Assembly (NCBI RefSeq): GCF_022682305.1
Contig: NZ_CP093528.1
Coordinates: 1-64,000, forward strand
Origin: Shinella zoogloeoides
Lineage (GTDB): Bacteria; Pseudomonadota; Alphaproteobacteria; Rhizobiales; Rhizobiaceae
Direction: 5' to 3'
Length of the DNA: 64,000 nucleotides
Every line of letters starts with the position of its first letter. Within the stretch, counting starts at the first letter, position 1. The position numbers were made by a program, and so were the translations under genes. This document shows positions 49,093 through 58,167 of this stretch, in pieces. The notes under the pieces were generated by a model. That model was given only the letters and a program-made list of their open reading frames with translations, did no database searches and was not told the origin of the DNA.

Positions 49093-49342
49093 GAAATCCT
49101 CACCATGAGAGACGCCCGCGGCTGGGGGGCCGCGAAGAGGCACATTCGTTTTTGGAAGTCTCCATCATGGAGGGCGGGGCGCGTGACCAGCGCCAGAGAC
49201 GGCCGCGCCCTTTAAGGCGCGGTGTCTGAGGACTTCAGTAACCGATAGAATCTTAATAAATAGCAAGCTCTGCCGTCGCCCATGGGCGCAACCGGCTGAA
49301 TTTTCGGGCGTCGCGACGAGCGCGGCGCCCGGACGCCCCGTC

Positions 49343-50245
49343 CTAGAGTTCGGCGTCTACGGCGGAGGCGAAGGGGATGGAGGGCTGTGCGCCCGGCTTG
49401 AGGCAGGCGAGCGAGCCGGCGACGGCCGCGCGGCGCAGTGCGTCCTTGAAGGCAAGGCCGGCATCCAGCGAGGCGGCGAGATAGCCGCAGAACGTGTCGC
49501 CCGCGCCGACAGTGTCGACCGGCTCGATCTTCAGGCCCGCGGCGCGGAAGACCTCGTTCTTGCGGATGGCGACGACGCCGTCGGCGCCGAGCGTGACGAT
49601 GATCGTCTGCCCGCTCTCGGCATGGAGGGCGCGCATCGTCGCCTCGCGCTCCTCGTCCGAAAGTTCGCCCTTGCCGACGAAGAGGTCGAATTCCGTCTCG
49701 TTGGCGACGAGGATGTCGGCCATTGCGCCGAGCCGCCGCGTGGCGGCGCTGAAGGGGGCGATGTTGACGATGGAAAGGACGCCCTTCTGTTTGGCGGCGA
49801 CGAGCGCGGCCTCGATGGAGGCGTCGGGAATCTCGAACTGCAGCATCAGGTAGTCGCCGCGCGACATGGCGGCGACGGTGCGTTTCGCATCCTCCTCGCT
49901 GACCGTGCCATTGGCGCCCGGCACGACGACGATGACGTTCTCGCCGTCATCCTCGGCGACGAGGATATGGGCGGTTCCGGTGGCTTCGGCGGGCGAGCGC
50001 ACGCCGTTGAGGTCGACGGCGGCGTCGGCGAGGAGGGCCAGCGCCTGGCTGCCCAGCCGGTCGTCGCCGACGGCGCCGGCCATGCGCACCATGGAGCCGG
50101 CGCGGCGGGCGGCAAGCGCCTGGTTGGCGCCCTTGCCGCCGGCGGCGGTGGTGAAGCTGGTGCCCATCACCGTTTCGCCGGGCTTCGGCAGGCGTTCCGG
50201 TGTGGCGATGAGGTCCATGTTGATGGAACCGAAGACGGTGATCAT
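49343..50245 (-). CDS. rbsK: Ribokinase (PfkB family)
   Basis: Phosphorylates ribose to ribose-5-phosphate. The 300-aa product has VFGSINMDLIATPERLPKPG, the GGKGANQALAARRAG substrate loop, NETEFDLF, and the ATP/catalytic site VDTVGAGDTFCGYLAASLD. ATG 50245 has AAGGGG upstream. No ribose ABC transporter is adjacent. It is downstream of rmuC on the same strand and upstream of the chemoreceptor; with the nucleoside hydrolase it could form a nucleoside salvage route. Confidence 0.93.
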   Translation of the reverse strand: MITVFGSINMDLIATPERLPKPGETVMGTSFTTAAGGKGANQALAARRAGSMVRMAGAVGDDRLGSQALALLADAAVDLNGVRSPAEATGTAHILVAEDDGENVIVVVPGANGTVSEEDAKRTVAAMSRGDYLMLQFEIPDASIEAALVAAKQKGVLSIVNIAPFSAATRRLGAMADILVANETEFDLFVGKGELSDEEREATMRALHAESGQTIIVTLGADGVVAIRKNEVFRAAGLKIEPVDTVGAGDTFCGYLAASLDAGLAFKDALRRAAVAGSLACLKPGAQPSIPFASAVDAEL

Positions 50246-50288
50246 GAGAGCTGCCCCTTGTCGTTTCCGCGGACACTGCCCGAGGCGG

Positions 50289-51482
50289 TCAGTCCTCGTC
50301 AACCACCCTCAGCCGTAACTGGCCCGTCCGGCTCTCCGCCGCCTTTTCCTGGGGCTGCGAAAGTGCGGAAACCGTCTCGAATTCCAGGTCGCCGATGCGC
50401 GCGCCGCGCCGCGTAAGCTTTTCCGTGGACGTCAGAATCAGGTCCACGTCCTTCTGCGCGGCGGTGAAATGGCCGTGCAGCTTGCGCACCCGGTCGTCGA
50501 GCCGCGTCAAATCGTCCATCAGCCGCGTGACCTCGCCCTGAATGACATGCGCCTGCTCGCGCATCCGCTGGTCCTTGAGGAGCGCCTGAAGCACCTGCAC
50601 CGAAAGCATCAGCAGGGAGGGCGAGACGATGACGATGCGGGCGCGGTGCGCGCGCTGCACCACGGGTTCGAAATTCTCGTGGATGCTGGCGAAGATCGAT
50701 TCCGAGGGCACGAAGAGGAAGGCGGTGTCCTGCGTCTCGCCGGCAAGGAGGTATTTTTCCGCGATATCCCGGATATGCACCTCCATGTCGCGGCGGAACT
50801 GCTGGGCGGCGGCCTTCGCCGCTTCGGACGAGCGCCCGTCCGACATGGCGTTCCACGCCTCCAGCGGGAATTTCGCATCGACGACGAGCGGCGGCTGGCC
50901 GTTCGGCATGCGGATGGTGCAGTCCGGTCGCACGCCGTTGGAAAGCTGCGCCTGGAATTGGTAGGCGCCGGGCGGCAGCGCATCGGCGATGATCGTTTCC
51001 ATGCGCGACTGGCCGAACGCGCCGCGCGTCTGCTTGTTGGAGAGAATGGCTTGAAGCCCGACCACGTCTTTCGCCAGCGACTGGATGTTCGTCTGGGCGT
51101 TGTCGATCACCGCCAGCCGCTCCTGCAGCCGGCGCAGGTTCTCGTGTGTCGCCCGCGTCTGTTCGGAGATCGACTGGCCGAGCCGCTGGGTCAATCCGTC
51201 GAGCCGCGCATTGATCGCCTGGTTGGTCTCCGATTGCTTGCTGCCGAACACCTCCGCCATGGCGGCGACACGGCCCTGCATCTCCGTCTGCGCCTTCAGG
51301 AGTTCGGCAAAGCGCAGCTCCGCCATCGCCGCCGTTTCCCGCTGGCGGATATGGCTGCGCCGTGCGGAAAGCACGCCGAAGACGGTCAGCAGCACGGCCG
51401 CGAGCAGCACGAGCGCCGGGCCGGGGCCGCCGAGCCTGTCGAGGAAGGAAGAGACGAGCGTGTCGAAAGCGGGATCGATCAT
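50289..51482 (-). CDS. rmuC: DNA recombination protein RmuC homologue
   Basis: A 397-aa protein with one N-terminal membrane segment (PALVLLAAVLLTVFGVLSA), a long coiled coil (about residues 45-150, ARLDGLTQRLGQSISEQTRA), and the RmuC nuclease-like domain: RPDCTIRMPNGQPPLVVDAKFPLEAW and FLFVPSESIFASIHEN. RmuC limits sequence inversions at short repeats in E. coli; the biochemical role is poorly defined. It diverges from def. Confidence 0.94.
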   Translation of the reverse strand: MIDPAFDTLVSSFLDRLGGPGPALVLLAAVLLTVFGVLSARRSHIRQRETAAMAELRFAELLKAQTEMQGRVAAMAEVFGSKQSETNQAINARLDGLTQRLGQSISEQTRATHENLRRLQERLAVIDNAQTNIQSLAKDVVGLQAILSNKQTRGAFGQSRMETIIADALPPGAYQFQAQLSNGVRPDCTIRMPNGQPPLVVDAKFPLEAWNAMSDGRSSEAAKAAAQQFRRDMEVHIRDIAEKYLLAGETQDTAFLFVPSESIFASIHENFEPVVQRAHRARIVIVSPSLLMLSVQVLQALLKDQRMREQAHVIQGEVTRLMDDLTRLDDRVRKLHGHFTAAQKDVDLILTSTEKLTRRGARIGDLEFETVSALSQPQEKAAESRTGQLRLRVVDED

Positions 51483-51593
51483 GCCGGGACCATAGCACGG
51501 ATTGCGGCGAAAACCAGATCATAACGTGAACAAATCGCAGGCGCCGCTGGCGAAGTCGATTGAAAGCGCAAACAAACCGCGCTAAGGAGGCGC

Positions 51594-52118
51594 ATGACCA
51601 TCAAGCCGCTGATTATCCTTCCCGATCCGATCCTCCGCCAGGTTTCGAAGCCCATCGAGACCATGGACGGCGAGGTGAAGAAGCTCGCCGACGACATGCT
51701 GGAAACCATGTACGATGCCCCCGGCATCGGCCTTGCCGCCATCCAGATCGGCGTCGCCCGCCGCATGCTCGTGCTCGATGTTTCCAAGGAGGGCGAGGAC
51801 AAGAAGCCGCTCGTCTTCATCAATCCGGAAATCGTCGCCTCCTCGGATGCACGTTCGGTCTATGAAGAGGGCTGCCTGTCGATCCCGGATTATTATGCCG
51901 AGGTCGAGCGCCCGGCCGGCATTACCGTCAAGCATCTCGATCGCGACGGCAAGGAGCAGGTGACGGAGGCCGATGGCCTGCTCGCGACCTGCCTCCAGCA
52001 CGAGATCGACCACCTCAACGGCGTGCTGTTCATCGACCACATTTCCAAGCTGAAGCGCGAAATGGTGATCCGCAAGTTCACCAAGGCCGCGAAGATGCGC
52101 GGCAGCAAGGCGCTCTGA
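51594..52118 (+). CDS. def: Peptide deformylase
   Basis: Removes the formyl group from nascent N-terminal methionine. The 174-aa metalloenzyme has [15 protein letters not shown], the cysteine ligand in [13 protein letters not shown] and [14 protein letters not shown] with the HExxH variant. GGAGG lies just before ATG 51594. The def-fmt-truA order is common; fmt follows after 43 bases, so formylation and deformylation enzymes are co-transcribed. Confidence 0.97.
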   Translation: MTIKPLIILPDPILRQVSKPIETMDGEVKKLADDMLETMYDAPGIGLAAIQIGVARRMLVLDVSKEGEDKKPLVFINPEIVASSDARSVYEEGCLSIPDYYAEVERPAGITVKHLDRDGKEQVTEADGLLATCLQHEIDHLNGVLFIDHISKLKREMVIRKFTKAAKMRGSKAL

Positions 52119-52161
52119 GGCGGCGTCAGCCGCCCCGCACTCTTTTCACGGAGGCTGACCG

Positions 52162-53121
52162 ATGGCCCTTCGCATCATCTTCATGGGCACGCCGGACTTC
52201 TCCGTTGCGACGCTGGAGGCGCTTGCCGAGGCGGGCCACGAGATCGTGGCTGTCTATTCGCAGCCGCCGCGCCCGGCCGGTCGCCGTGGCCTCGAACTGG
52301 TGAAGTCGCCGGTGCATCAGGCCGCTGAACGGCGCGGCATCCCCGTCTTCACGCCCGTCAATTTCCGTGAGGAAGCGGACCGTGCAGCCTTCCGCGCCCA
52401 TGACGCGGATGTCGCGGTCGTCGTCGCCTACGGTCTCTTGCTGCCGGAGGCGATCCTTACCGGCACGCGCCTCGGCTGCTATAACGGCCATGCCTCGCTC
52501 CTGCCGCGCTGGCGAGGGGCCGCCCCCATCCAGCGGGCGATCATGGCGGGCGATGCCGAGACCGGCATGATGGTCATGAAGATGGACAAGGGCCTCGATA
52601 CCGGCCCCGTCGCGCTCACCCGCCGCATGGCCATCGGAGAGAACATGACGGCCGGCGAGTTGCACGACGCCCTGATGTGGGCGGGCGGCGTACTGATGAC
52701 CGAGGCCATGGGCAAGCTCGAGGCCGGCGACCTGCCGCTGACGCCGCAGGCGGAGGAGGGCGTGCTTTACGCCGCCAAGATCGACAAGGCCGAGACCCGG
52801 ATCGACTTTTCGAAGCCGGCCACGGATGTGCACAACCATATCCGCGGCCTTTCGCCCTTCCCCGGGGCATGGTTCGAGCTGCCGGTCGCCGGCAAGCCGG
52901 AGCGCGTGAAGGTGCTGGCGAGCGGCATCGGCGAAGGACGCGGCAAGCCGGGCGAGGTGTTGGACCACGCTGTCGTGTCGGCTCTTGCCGGTCGCCTGAC
53001 CGTGGCGTGCGGTGAAGGCGCCGTGGATTTTCTGCGTCTGCAGAAGGCCGGCGGCAAGCTGCTGGACGCGGCGGATTTCCTGCGCGGCACGCCGGTTGCG
53101 GCCGGCGAGGTGCTTGCCTGA
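52162..53121 (+). CDS. fmt: Methionyl-tRNA formyltransferase
   Basis: Formylates initiator Met-tRNA using 10-formyltetrahydrofolate. The 319-aa product starts [19 protein letters not shown] and has the catalytic [20 protein letters not shown] with Asn/His/Asp residues and [12 protein letters not shown], then the C-terminal tRNA-binding domain. Its stop overlaps the truA start by one base (TGATG), suggesting coupling. Confidence 0.97.
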   Translation: MALRIIFMGTPDFSVATLEALAEAGHEIVAVYSQPPRPAGRRGLELVKSPVHQAAERRGIPVFTPVNFREEADRAAFRAHDADVAVVVAYGLLLPEAILTGTRLGCYNGHASLLPRWRGAAPIQRAIMAGDAETGMMVMKMDKGLDTGPVALTRRMAIGENMTAGELHDALMWAGGVLMTEAMGKLEAGDLPLTPQAEEGVLYAAKIDKAETRIDFSKPATDVHNHIRGLSPFPGAWFELPVAGKPERVKVLASGIGEGRGKPGEVLDHAVVSALAGRLTVACGEGAVDFLRLQKAGGKLLDAADFLRGTPVAAGEVLA

Positions 53122-53864
53122 TGCCGCGTTATCGCCTGCGCATCGAATATGACGGCACGCCCTATGTCGGCTGGCAGCGGCAGGAGAACGGTCATTCCGT
53201 GCAGGGCGCCATCGAGGCGGCGATCCTGTCGCTGACGGGAGAGACGGTCTCGATCCGCGGGGCGGGGCGCACGGATTCCGGCGTGCACGCCATGGGGCAG
53301 GTCGCTCATGCCGATCTTTCGCGCCAGTGGAAGGAACACACGCTGAGGAACGCGCTCAACGCGCATCTCGGCATGGCCGGCGAGCGCGTTGCCATCCTCG
53401 ACGCGGCCGAAGTGCCGGACGATTTCGACGCCCGCTTTTCGGCGGTGAAGCGGCATTATCTCTACCGCATCATCTCGCGCCGCGCGCCTCTGGCGCTGGA
53501 AGCGAACCGCGCCTGGTTCGTCGCCAGGGAGCTGGATCACGAGGCCATGCATGCGGCAGGGCAGGTGCTCGTCGGAAAACACGACTTCACCACCTTCCGC
53601 GCCGCCCAGTGCCAGGCGAACAGCCCCGTACGCACCATCGACCGGCTGGAGGTGACGCGCAGCGGCGACCTCATCGAGATGCGCGTCTCGGCGCAGAGCT
53701 TCCTGCACAACCAGATCCGCTCCTTCGCCGGCACGTTGAAGCTGGCGGGCGAGGGCAAGTGGACGGTGGCGGACGTGCGCAACGCGCTCGAGGCGCGCGA
53801 CCGCCAGGCCTGTGGGCCCGTCGCGCCGCCCGACGGGCTGTATTTCATGGCTGCCGATTATTGA
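53121..53864 (+). CDS. truA: tRNA pseudouridine(38-40) synthase TruA
   Basis: Makes pseudouridine at positions 38-40 in the anticodon stem-loop. The 247-aa product has [16 protein letters not shown], the catalytic Asp in [18 protein letters not shown], and [19 protein letters not shown]. It is the third gene of def-fmt-truA and is followed by a short intergenic repeat before a convergent membrane protein gene. Confidence 0.97.
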   Translation: MPRYRLRIEYDGTPYVGWQRQENGHSVQGAIEAAILSLTGETVSIRGAGRTDSGVHAMGQVAHADLSRQWKEHTLRNALNAHLGMAGERVAILDAAEVPDDFDARFSAVKRHYLYRIISRRAPLALEANRAWFVARELDHEAMHAAGQVLVGKHDFTTFRAAQCQANSPVRTIDRLEVTRSGDLIEMRVSAQSFLHNQIRSFAGTLKLAGEGKWTVADVRNALEARDRQACGPVAPPDGLYFMAADY

Positions 53865-53867
53865 CCT

Positions 53868-53930
53868 GAAGTATTTCCAGCAAAAGTGCGGAGCGGTTTT
53901 GCGATTCGAGGAAAAGCGGAAACGCTCTAA
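53868..53930. repeat. Rhizobial intergenic repeat downstream of truA
   Basis: The gap reads AAAAGTGCGGAGCGGTTTTG, a spacer, then GGAAACGCTCTAA, matching a short dispersed intergenic element common in Rhizobiaceae (AAAAGTGCGNAGCGGTTTTGCG ... AGAGCG, from memory). It fills nearly the whole space between convergent stops. Confidence 0.5.
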
Positions 53931-54523
53931 CCGGGCAGGGTGCCGAGAAGGCGCTGCAATTCCTGCCCGATGATCATCGGCGGCAGCACGTAGATGGCGG
54001 TCATCGCGGCGGCGAGCAGCGTCTGTTTCCCGACGCACATCCACACAAGGCGGAATTGCAGGATCACGCTCGCGCCGAGGACGGCATAGATGAGCAGGCC
54101 GGCAAGCGGCGCGCTTGTGGGCAGAACCAGCGTCAATGCGAACGGCACGGCGAAGGCGTAGCACAGCGGCACGGTGAGCCAGTTGCCCGTGGTGACGACG
54201 ACGGCAAGATATTTGCCGTAGCCGAGCGGCCGGGCCAGCACTGCAAGAAGTGCGAGCGGCAGCAGCCATCCGATGAAGTCGACAAAGGCGAGCTTGACGA
54301 AAAAGTCGGGGCCGACCTGCGTTTCCGCCGGCATGCGGGAAAGATAGTAAAGCCGCCACGACGCCCAGGTGACGGCAAGGGCCGGCAGGCACCAGGCGAA
54401 GGCCCAGAAGGAGCGGACAAGGCCGCGCCAGGTCAGGTCCAGCCAGCCGAACCCCTCCTGCTTCTGCTTCAGCAGCAGGTAGATGCCATTGAGGTAGTGC
54501 AGGACCTCGTCAAGACCGGGCAT
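53927..54523 (-). CDS. Integral membrane protein of unknown function
   Basis: A 198-aa protein with about five hydrophobic segments (LVRSFWAFAWCLPALAVTWA, FVDFIGWLLPLALLAVLA, WLTVPLCYAFAVPFALTLVL, LLIYAVLGASVILQFRLVW and a C-terminal YVLPPMIIG). The N-terminal amphipathic part begins MPGLDEVLHYLNGIYLL. I do not recognise a family. Its start overlaps the dapE stop by 14 bases, so it is translationally linked to dapE and probably belongs to the dapD-DUF805-dapE operon. Confidence 0.75.
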   Translation of the reverse strand: MPGLDEVLHYLNGIYLLLKQKQEGFGWLDLTWRGLVRSFWAFAWCLPALAVTWASWRLYYLSRMPAETQVGPDFFVKLAFVDFIGWLLPLALLAVLARPLGYGKYLAVVVTTGNWLTVPLCYAFAVPFALTLVLPTSAPLAGLLIYAVLGASVILQFRLVWMCVGKQTLLAAAMTAIYVLPPMIIGQELQRLLGTLPG

Positions 54524-55709
54524 CGCCGAACCAGCGCTCGATGAAGGTCTCGTAGATCACCGTCAGCGTCTCGAGGTCTGTGACCGCCACCCGCTCGTCC
54601 ACCATATGCATGGTCTGGCCGACGAGGCCGAACTCCACGACGGGGCAATAATCCTTGATGAAGCGTGCATCGGAGGTGCCGCCCGTCGTCGAAAGTTTTG
54701 GCGCACGGCCGGTAATCGCCTCTACCGCGCCGGACAGCGAGGCGATGAGCTGGTTGTTGCGCGTGAGGAAGACGTGGCTCGGCCGTTCGGCCCATTCGAT
54801 ATCGTAGCGCACGGCGTCGCGGCCGGGGCGGAGCCTTTCGTCCCGCGCGGCGGCATCGAGGCGGCGCACGATCTCGGCCATCACGGTCTCGGCCGTCCAG
54901 CTATCGTTGAAGCGGATGTTGAAGCTGGCGCTTGCCCGCGCCGGCACGACATTGGTGGCGCGGTTGCCGGTGTCGATTGTCGTCACTTCGAGGTTCGACG
55001 GCTGGAAGCTTTCCGTGCCGGCGTCGAAGGGCGGATGCATCAGTGCGTCGGTCAGCGCGATGACGCCGCGCACGGCATTGTCGGCCAGATGCGGATAGGC
55101 GGCGTGGCCCTGCACGCCATGGACGGTGATCGCACCGGAAACGGAGCCGCGCCGGCCGATCTTGATCATATCGCCGAGCTGGTCCGGATTGGTCGGCTCG
55201 CCGACGAGGCAGGCGTCCCAGCGCTCGCCGCGTGCCGCCGCCCATTCCAGGAGCTTGATCGTGCCGTTGACGGCCGGGCCTTCCTCGTCGCCGGTGATGA
55301 GGAAGGAGAGCGAACCTTTCGGCGGGCCGTTCTTCGCGATATGGCGCGCGACGGCGGCGACGAAGCAGGCGATACCGCCCTTCATGTCGACCGCGCCGCG
55401 GCCGAACATCTCGCCGTCGGCAATCTCCGCGCCGAACGGGTCATGCGTCCAGGCGGCCGCGTCGCCGACAGGCACCACGTCCGTATGGCCGGCGAACATC
55501 AGGTGCGGACCCTCGGTGCCGATGCGGGCGTAGAGGTTCTCGATATCGGGCATGCCCGGCTCGCGGGCGATCATGCGCTCGACGGTGAAGCCGAGCGGCT
55601 CCAGCATGGCGGCAAGCGCCGTCAGCGCGCCGCCCTCGGCGGGCGTCACGGAAGGGCAGCGGATGAGGGTTGCGAGGTTCTCGATCGGATTTGCGGAGAT
55701 CATGGGCAT
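54510..55709 (-). CDS. dapE: Succinyl-diaminopimelate desuccinylase
   Basis: A zinc hydrolase giving LL-diaminopimelate for lysine and peptidoglycan. The 399-aa product has LATLIRCPSVTPAEGGALTA, MFAGHTDVVPVGDAAAW, GRGAVDMKGGIACFVAAVAR and ITGDEEGPAVNGT holding the metal and catalytic residues. The start may instead be ATG 55703 (MISANP). It is in one leftward group with dapD and a DUF805 gene, and overlaps a membrane protein gene downstream. Confidence 0.96.
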   Translation of the reverse strand: MPMISANPIENLATLIRCPSVTPAEGGALTALAAMLEPLGFTVERMIAREPGMPDIENLYARIGTEGPHLMFAGHTDVVPVGDAAAWTHDPFGAEIADGEMFGRGAVDMKGGIACFVAAVARHIAKNGPPKGSLSFLITGDEEGPAVNGTIKLLEWAAARGERWDACLVGEPTNPDQLGDMIKIGRRGSVSGAITVHGVQGHAAYPHLADNAVRGVIALTDALMHPPFDAGTESFQPSNLEVTTIDTGNRATNVVPARASASFNIRFNDSWTAETVMAEIVRRLDAAARDERLRPGRDAVRYDIEWAERPSHVFLTRNNQLIASLSGAVEAITGRAPKLSTTGGTSDARFIKDYCPVVEFGLVGQTMHMVDERVAVTDLETLTVIYETFIERWFGDARS

Positions 55710-55788
55710 GCGTCAGGGCACCTGAAAGGGAGGGAATCGAGGTGTAGCCGATCGTTGGGAGGCTGTCACGCGCGGCCGATGCGCGCGC

Positions 55789-56175
55789 TCAGTCCTTCGG
55801 CCGGTCCGGCAGGCGGCCGTAGTCGTTCGGACCGGGCGTGCCGGGCCAGACCATGAAGGCGACGAGCGCGAAGAAGGAAATGGCGGGAATGAAGAGGCAG
55901 ATGATCAGCGCCAGCGGCAGGTTCATGTCGTGCAGCCGCTTGACCGTCATCATGATGGTGGAGACCGTCGAGACGATTGCGACGCCGAAGAACATGAAGG
56001 CCCAGAAAAGGAAGGCGGGATCCTCCTTCGGCAAGGTCATGATGCGGGCGAGCGTCGCCGAGAGCAGCATGAGCCAGAAAGCCCAGCCGAGCGCGAAGGG
56101 CGCCCGGCTCAGCCGGCCGGACCAGCCGAAGAAGAGCCAGGTGAGGTTCGGCCTCTGCCCTTCCGCGGCCGCCAT
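55789..56175 (-). CDS. DUF805 family membrane protein
   Basis: A 128-aa inner-membrane protein with the DUF805 pattern: WLFFGWSGRLSRAPF at the start, three to four hydrophobic segments, MMTVKRLHDMNLP, and a C-terminal WPGTPGPNDYGRLPD. Function is unknown in the whole family. It lies 3 bases after dapD and upstream of dapE, so it is embedded in the succinylase DAP pathway operon. Confidence 0.88.
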   Translation of the reverse strand: MAAAEGQRPNLTWLFFGWSGRLSRAPFALGWAFWLMLLSATLARIMTLPKEDPAFLFWAFMFFGVAIVSTVSTIMMTVKRLHDMNLPLALIICLFIPAISFFALVAFMVWPGTPGPNDYGRLPDRPKD

Positions 56176-56178
56176 GGC

Positions 56179-57036
56179 TTAGTCCCGCAGCAGTTCGTTG
56201 ATGCCGGTCTTGGAGCGGGTCTGGGCGTCGACGCGCTTGACGATGACGGCGCAGTAGAGGCCGGGAGCCGGAAGGCCGTTCGGCATGGTCTTGTCGGAAG
56301 GCATGGAGCCGGCGACGACGACGGAATAGGGCGGCACCTCGCCATAGGTCACCTCGCCCGTCGCGCGGTCGACGATCTTGGTCGACTTGCCGATGAAGAC
56401 GCCCATGCCGAGCACGGAGCCCTCGCGCACGATGCAGCCTTCAACGACTTCCGAGCGGGCGCCGATGAAGCAATTGTCCTCGATGATCGTTGGGCCGGCC
56501 TGCATCGGCTCCAGAACGCCGCCGATGCCGACGCCGCCGGAAAGGTGCACGTGCTTACCGATCTGCGCGCAGGAGCCGACCGTCGCCCAGGTATCGACCA
56601 TCGTGCCCTCGCCGACATAGGCGCCGAGATTGACGAAGGAGGGCATCAGGATGGCGTTGGGCGCGATATAGGCCGAGCGGCGCACCACGCAGTTCGGCAC
56701 GGCGCGGAAGCCGGCCTTCTCGAATTCGTTGACGCTCCAGCCGTCGAACTTGGAGGGCACCTTGTCCCACCAGGCCGATTCGCCGGGGCCGCCCTTGACG
56801 ATTTCCATCGGGTTGAGGCGGAAGGAGAGGAGCACCGCCTTCTTGAGCCACTGGTTGACCGTCCAGTTGCCGTCCTCGCCACGCTCGGCGACGCGCACCT
56901 TGCCGCCATCGAGCAGGTTGAGCGCGGTCTCCACCGCATCGCGCACTTCCCCGCGCGTGGACGTGTTGATGCCGTCCCGTTCCTCGAAGGCGCGGTCGAT
57001 GGTTTGGGAAAGGGCGGCGAGGTTGGACGTGTTCAT
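56179..57036 (-). CDS. dapD: 2,3,4,5-tetrahydropyridine-2,6-dicarboxylate N-succinyltransferase
   Basis: Succinylates tetrahydrodipicolinate in the succinylase branch of DAP and lysine synthesis. The 285-aa product has a helical N-terminal domain and a left-handed beta-helix of hexapeptide repeats ([53 protein letters not shown]). It heads the leftward dapD-DUF805-dapE-membrane protein operon, so the second and fourth steps of the pathway are linked. Confidence 0.97.
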   Translation of the reverse strand: MNTSNLAALSQTIDRAFEERDGINTSTRGEVRDAVETALNLLDGGKVRVAERGEDGNWTVNQWLKKAVLLSFRLNPMEIVKGGPGESAWWDKVPSKFDGWSVNEFEKAGFRAVPNCVVRRSAYIAPNAILMPSFVNLGAYVGEGTMVDTWATVGSCAQIGKHVHLSGGVGIGGVLEPMQAGPTIIEDNCFIGARSEVVEGCIVREGSVLGMGVFIGKSTKIVDRATGEVTYGEVPPYSVVVAGSMPSDKTMPNGLPAPGLYCAVIVKRVDAQTRSKTGINELLRD

Positions 57037-57110
57037 CGGAATTCCTTAAACTTCGAGGCTTATTTTCGATTGTCGGGACGCCGGAAGGTCGATTTCATCA
57101 ATCAGCAAAA

Positions 57111-57155
57111 TGCTCTAGAGCAACTGCCGGGAAAGATGAAGCCCCTTTCCGGCAG
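57111..57155. repeat. Palindromes in the dapD-LOG divergent region
   Basis: TGCTCTAGAGCA (57111-57122) is a perfect 12-bp palindrome, followed immediately by CTGCCGGGAAAG and CTTTCCGGCAG (57124-57155), a near-perfect 11-bp stem. The CTCTAGAG core recurs in rhizobial intergenic elements. No U-run follows. Confidence 0.45.
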
Positions 57156-57211
57156 ATACTGTCGCACGGGCGAAGTGGTAATCCCGTGAGAGTTGAAAGC
57201 AGGAAAACGAC

Positions 57212-58108
57212 ATGGCGAGACTGAAGAAGAAGAACCTGCGTCGCAAGGATGGCGTGTGGGATCCGTTGGCCGACAGCGCGCAGGACAAGCACCGCGCCGC
57301 CGTGGTGCCGCAGACGGCGCAGACGGCCAATCCCGCCTATCGCCTCGCCTATGTCGATGACGACTTCCTCTGCCGCGAGGAGCTTCGCCCGGTACGTCTC
57401 CAACTCGAGCTGCTGAAGGTCGAGATGATGCTGGCCGAGCGCGGCATAAAGTCCACCGTCGTCATGTTCGGCGGCGCGCGCATTCCCGCGCCCGGCCAGG
57501 AAGCCTGGGCGGCGCGCAACGAGACCCAGCGCGCAAACCTTGAGGCCGCCTCGGTCTATTACGATGAAGCGCGCAAGTTCGCCCGCATGTGTTCGGAGAA
57601 GTCGGCCGAGCTGGGCTTCAAGGAATATGTCGTCGTCACGGGTGGCGGGCCGGGCGTCATGGAGGCGGGCAATCGCGGGGCGGCCGATGTCGGCGCGCCG
57701 TCGATCGGCCTCAACATCGTGCTGCCGCACGAGCAGGCGCCGAACCCCTATGTCACGCCGGAACTCAGCTTCAACTTCCACTATTTCGCGATCCGCAAGA
57801 TGCATTTCCTGCTGCGCGCCAAGGCGGTCACGGTGTTTCCCGGCGGCTTCGGCACGCTGGACGAACTGTTCGAGACGGTGACGCTGATGCAGACCGGCCG
57901 CATGGCGCTGGTGCCGCTGATCCTCTTCGGCAGGGACTTCTGGCACAAGATCATCGACTTCGACGCGCTCGCCGCCTTCGGCACGATCTCGCCGGGCGAT
58001 GTCGAGCTGATGCAGTTCGTCGAGACCGCCGACGAGGCCTGGGACATCATCGTGAAATTCTACGAGGCGCTGGAAGCCGAGCACGCCTCGGTCGCCGCGC
58101 ACGGCTGA
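57212..58108 (+). CDS. LOG family protein (lysine decarboxylase-like / cytokinin riboside phosphoribohydrolase-like)
   Basis: A 298-aa member of the TIGR00730/LOG superfamily, of the longer bacterial type. It has VMFGGARIPAPGQEAW, VVTGGGPGVMEAGNRGA, and the diagnostic FPGGFGTLDELFETVTL. LOG proteins release free cytokinin base or act more generally as nucleoside 5'-monophosphate phosphoribohydrolases. In a plant-associated lineage cytokinin activation is possible, but for this long type the substrate is unsettled. An N-terminal basic extension precedes the fold. Confidence 0.85.
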   Translation: MARLKKKNLRRKDGVWDPLADSAQDKHRAAVVPQTAQTANPAYRLAYVDDDFLCREELRPVRLQLELLKVEMMLAERGIKSTVVMFGGARIPAPGQEAWAARNETQRANLEAASVYYDEARKFARMCSEKSAELGFKEYVVVTGGGPGVMEAGNRGAADVGAPSIGLNIVLPHEQAPNPYVTPELSFNFHYFAIRKMHFLLRAKAVTVFPGGFGTLDELFETVTLMQTGRMALVPLILFGRDFWHKIIDFDALAAFGTISPGDVELMQFVETADEAWDIIVKFYEALEAEHASVAAHG

Positions 58109-58110
58109 CC

Positions 58111-58140
58111 AAAAAAGACGCCCCGGCATGGCCGGGGCGT
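58111..58140 (-). terminator. Terminator of the EF-hand gene
   Basis: ACGCCCCGGC-ATG-GCCGGGGCGT; on the minus strand it is followed by CTTTTTTGG, a proper U-run, so it mainly ends the leftward EF-hand transcript and may also stop the convergent LOG transcript. Confidence 0.8.
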
Positions 58141-58167
58141 TCCAGTTGGACGTGCTGCGGGCAATGC

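Noticed and set aside
46423-49215. A 930-codon open frame on the plus strand opposite the chemoreceptor
   Set aside because: It runs through the bidirectional terminator at 46713-46748 and the mcp leader, which a real gene would not; mcp is clearly coding on the minus strand.
49093-49342. CCGCGCC/GGCGCGG stem at 49203-49222 as the rbsK terminator
   Set aside because: It has no U-run on the minus strand and lies within the mcp leader, so it is left as an unassigned structure.
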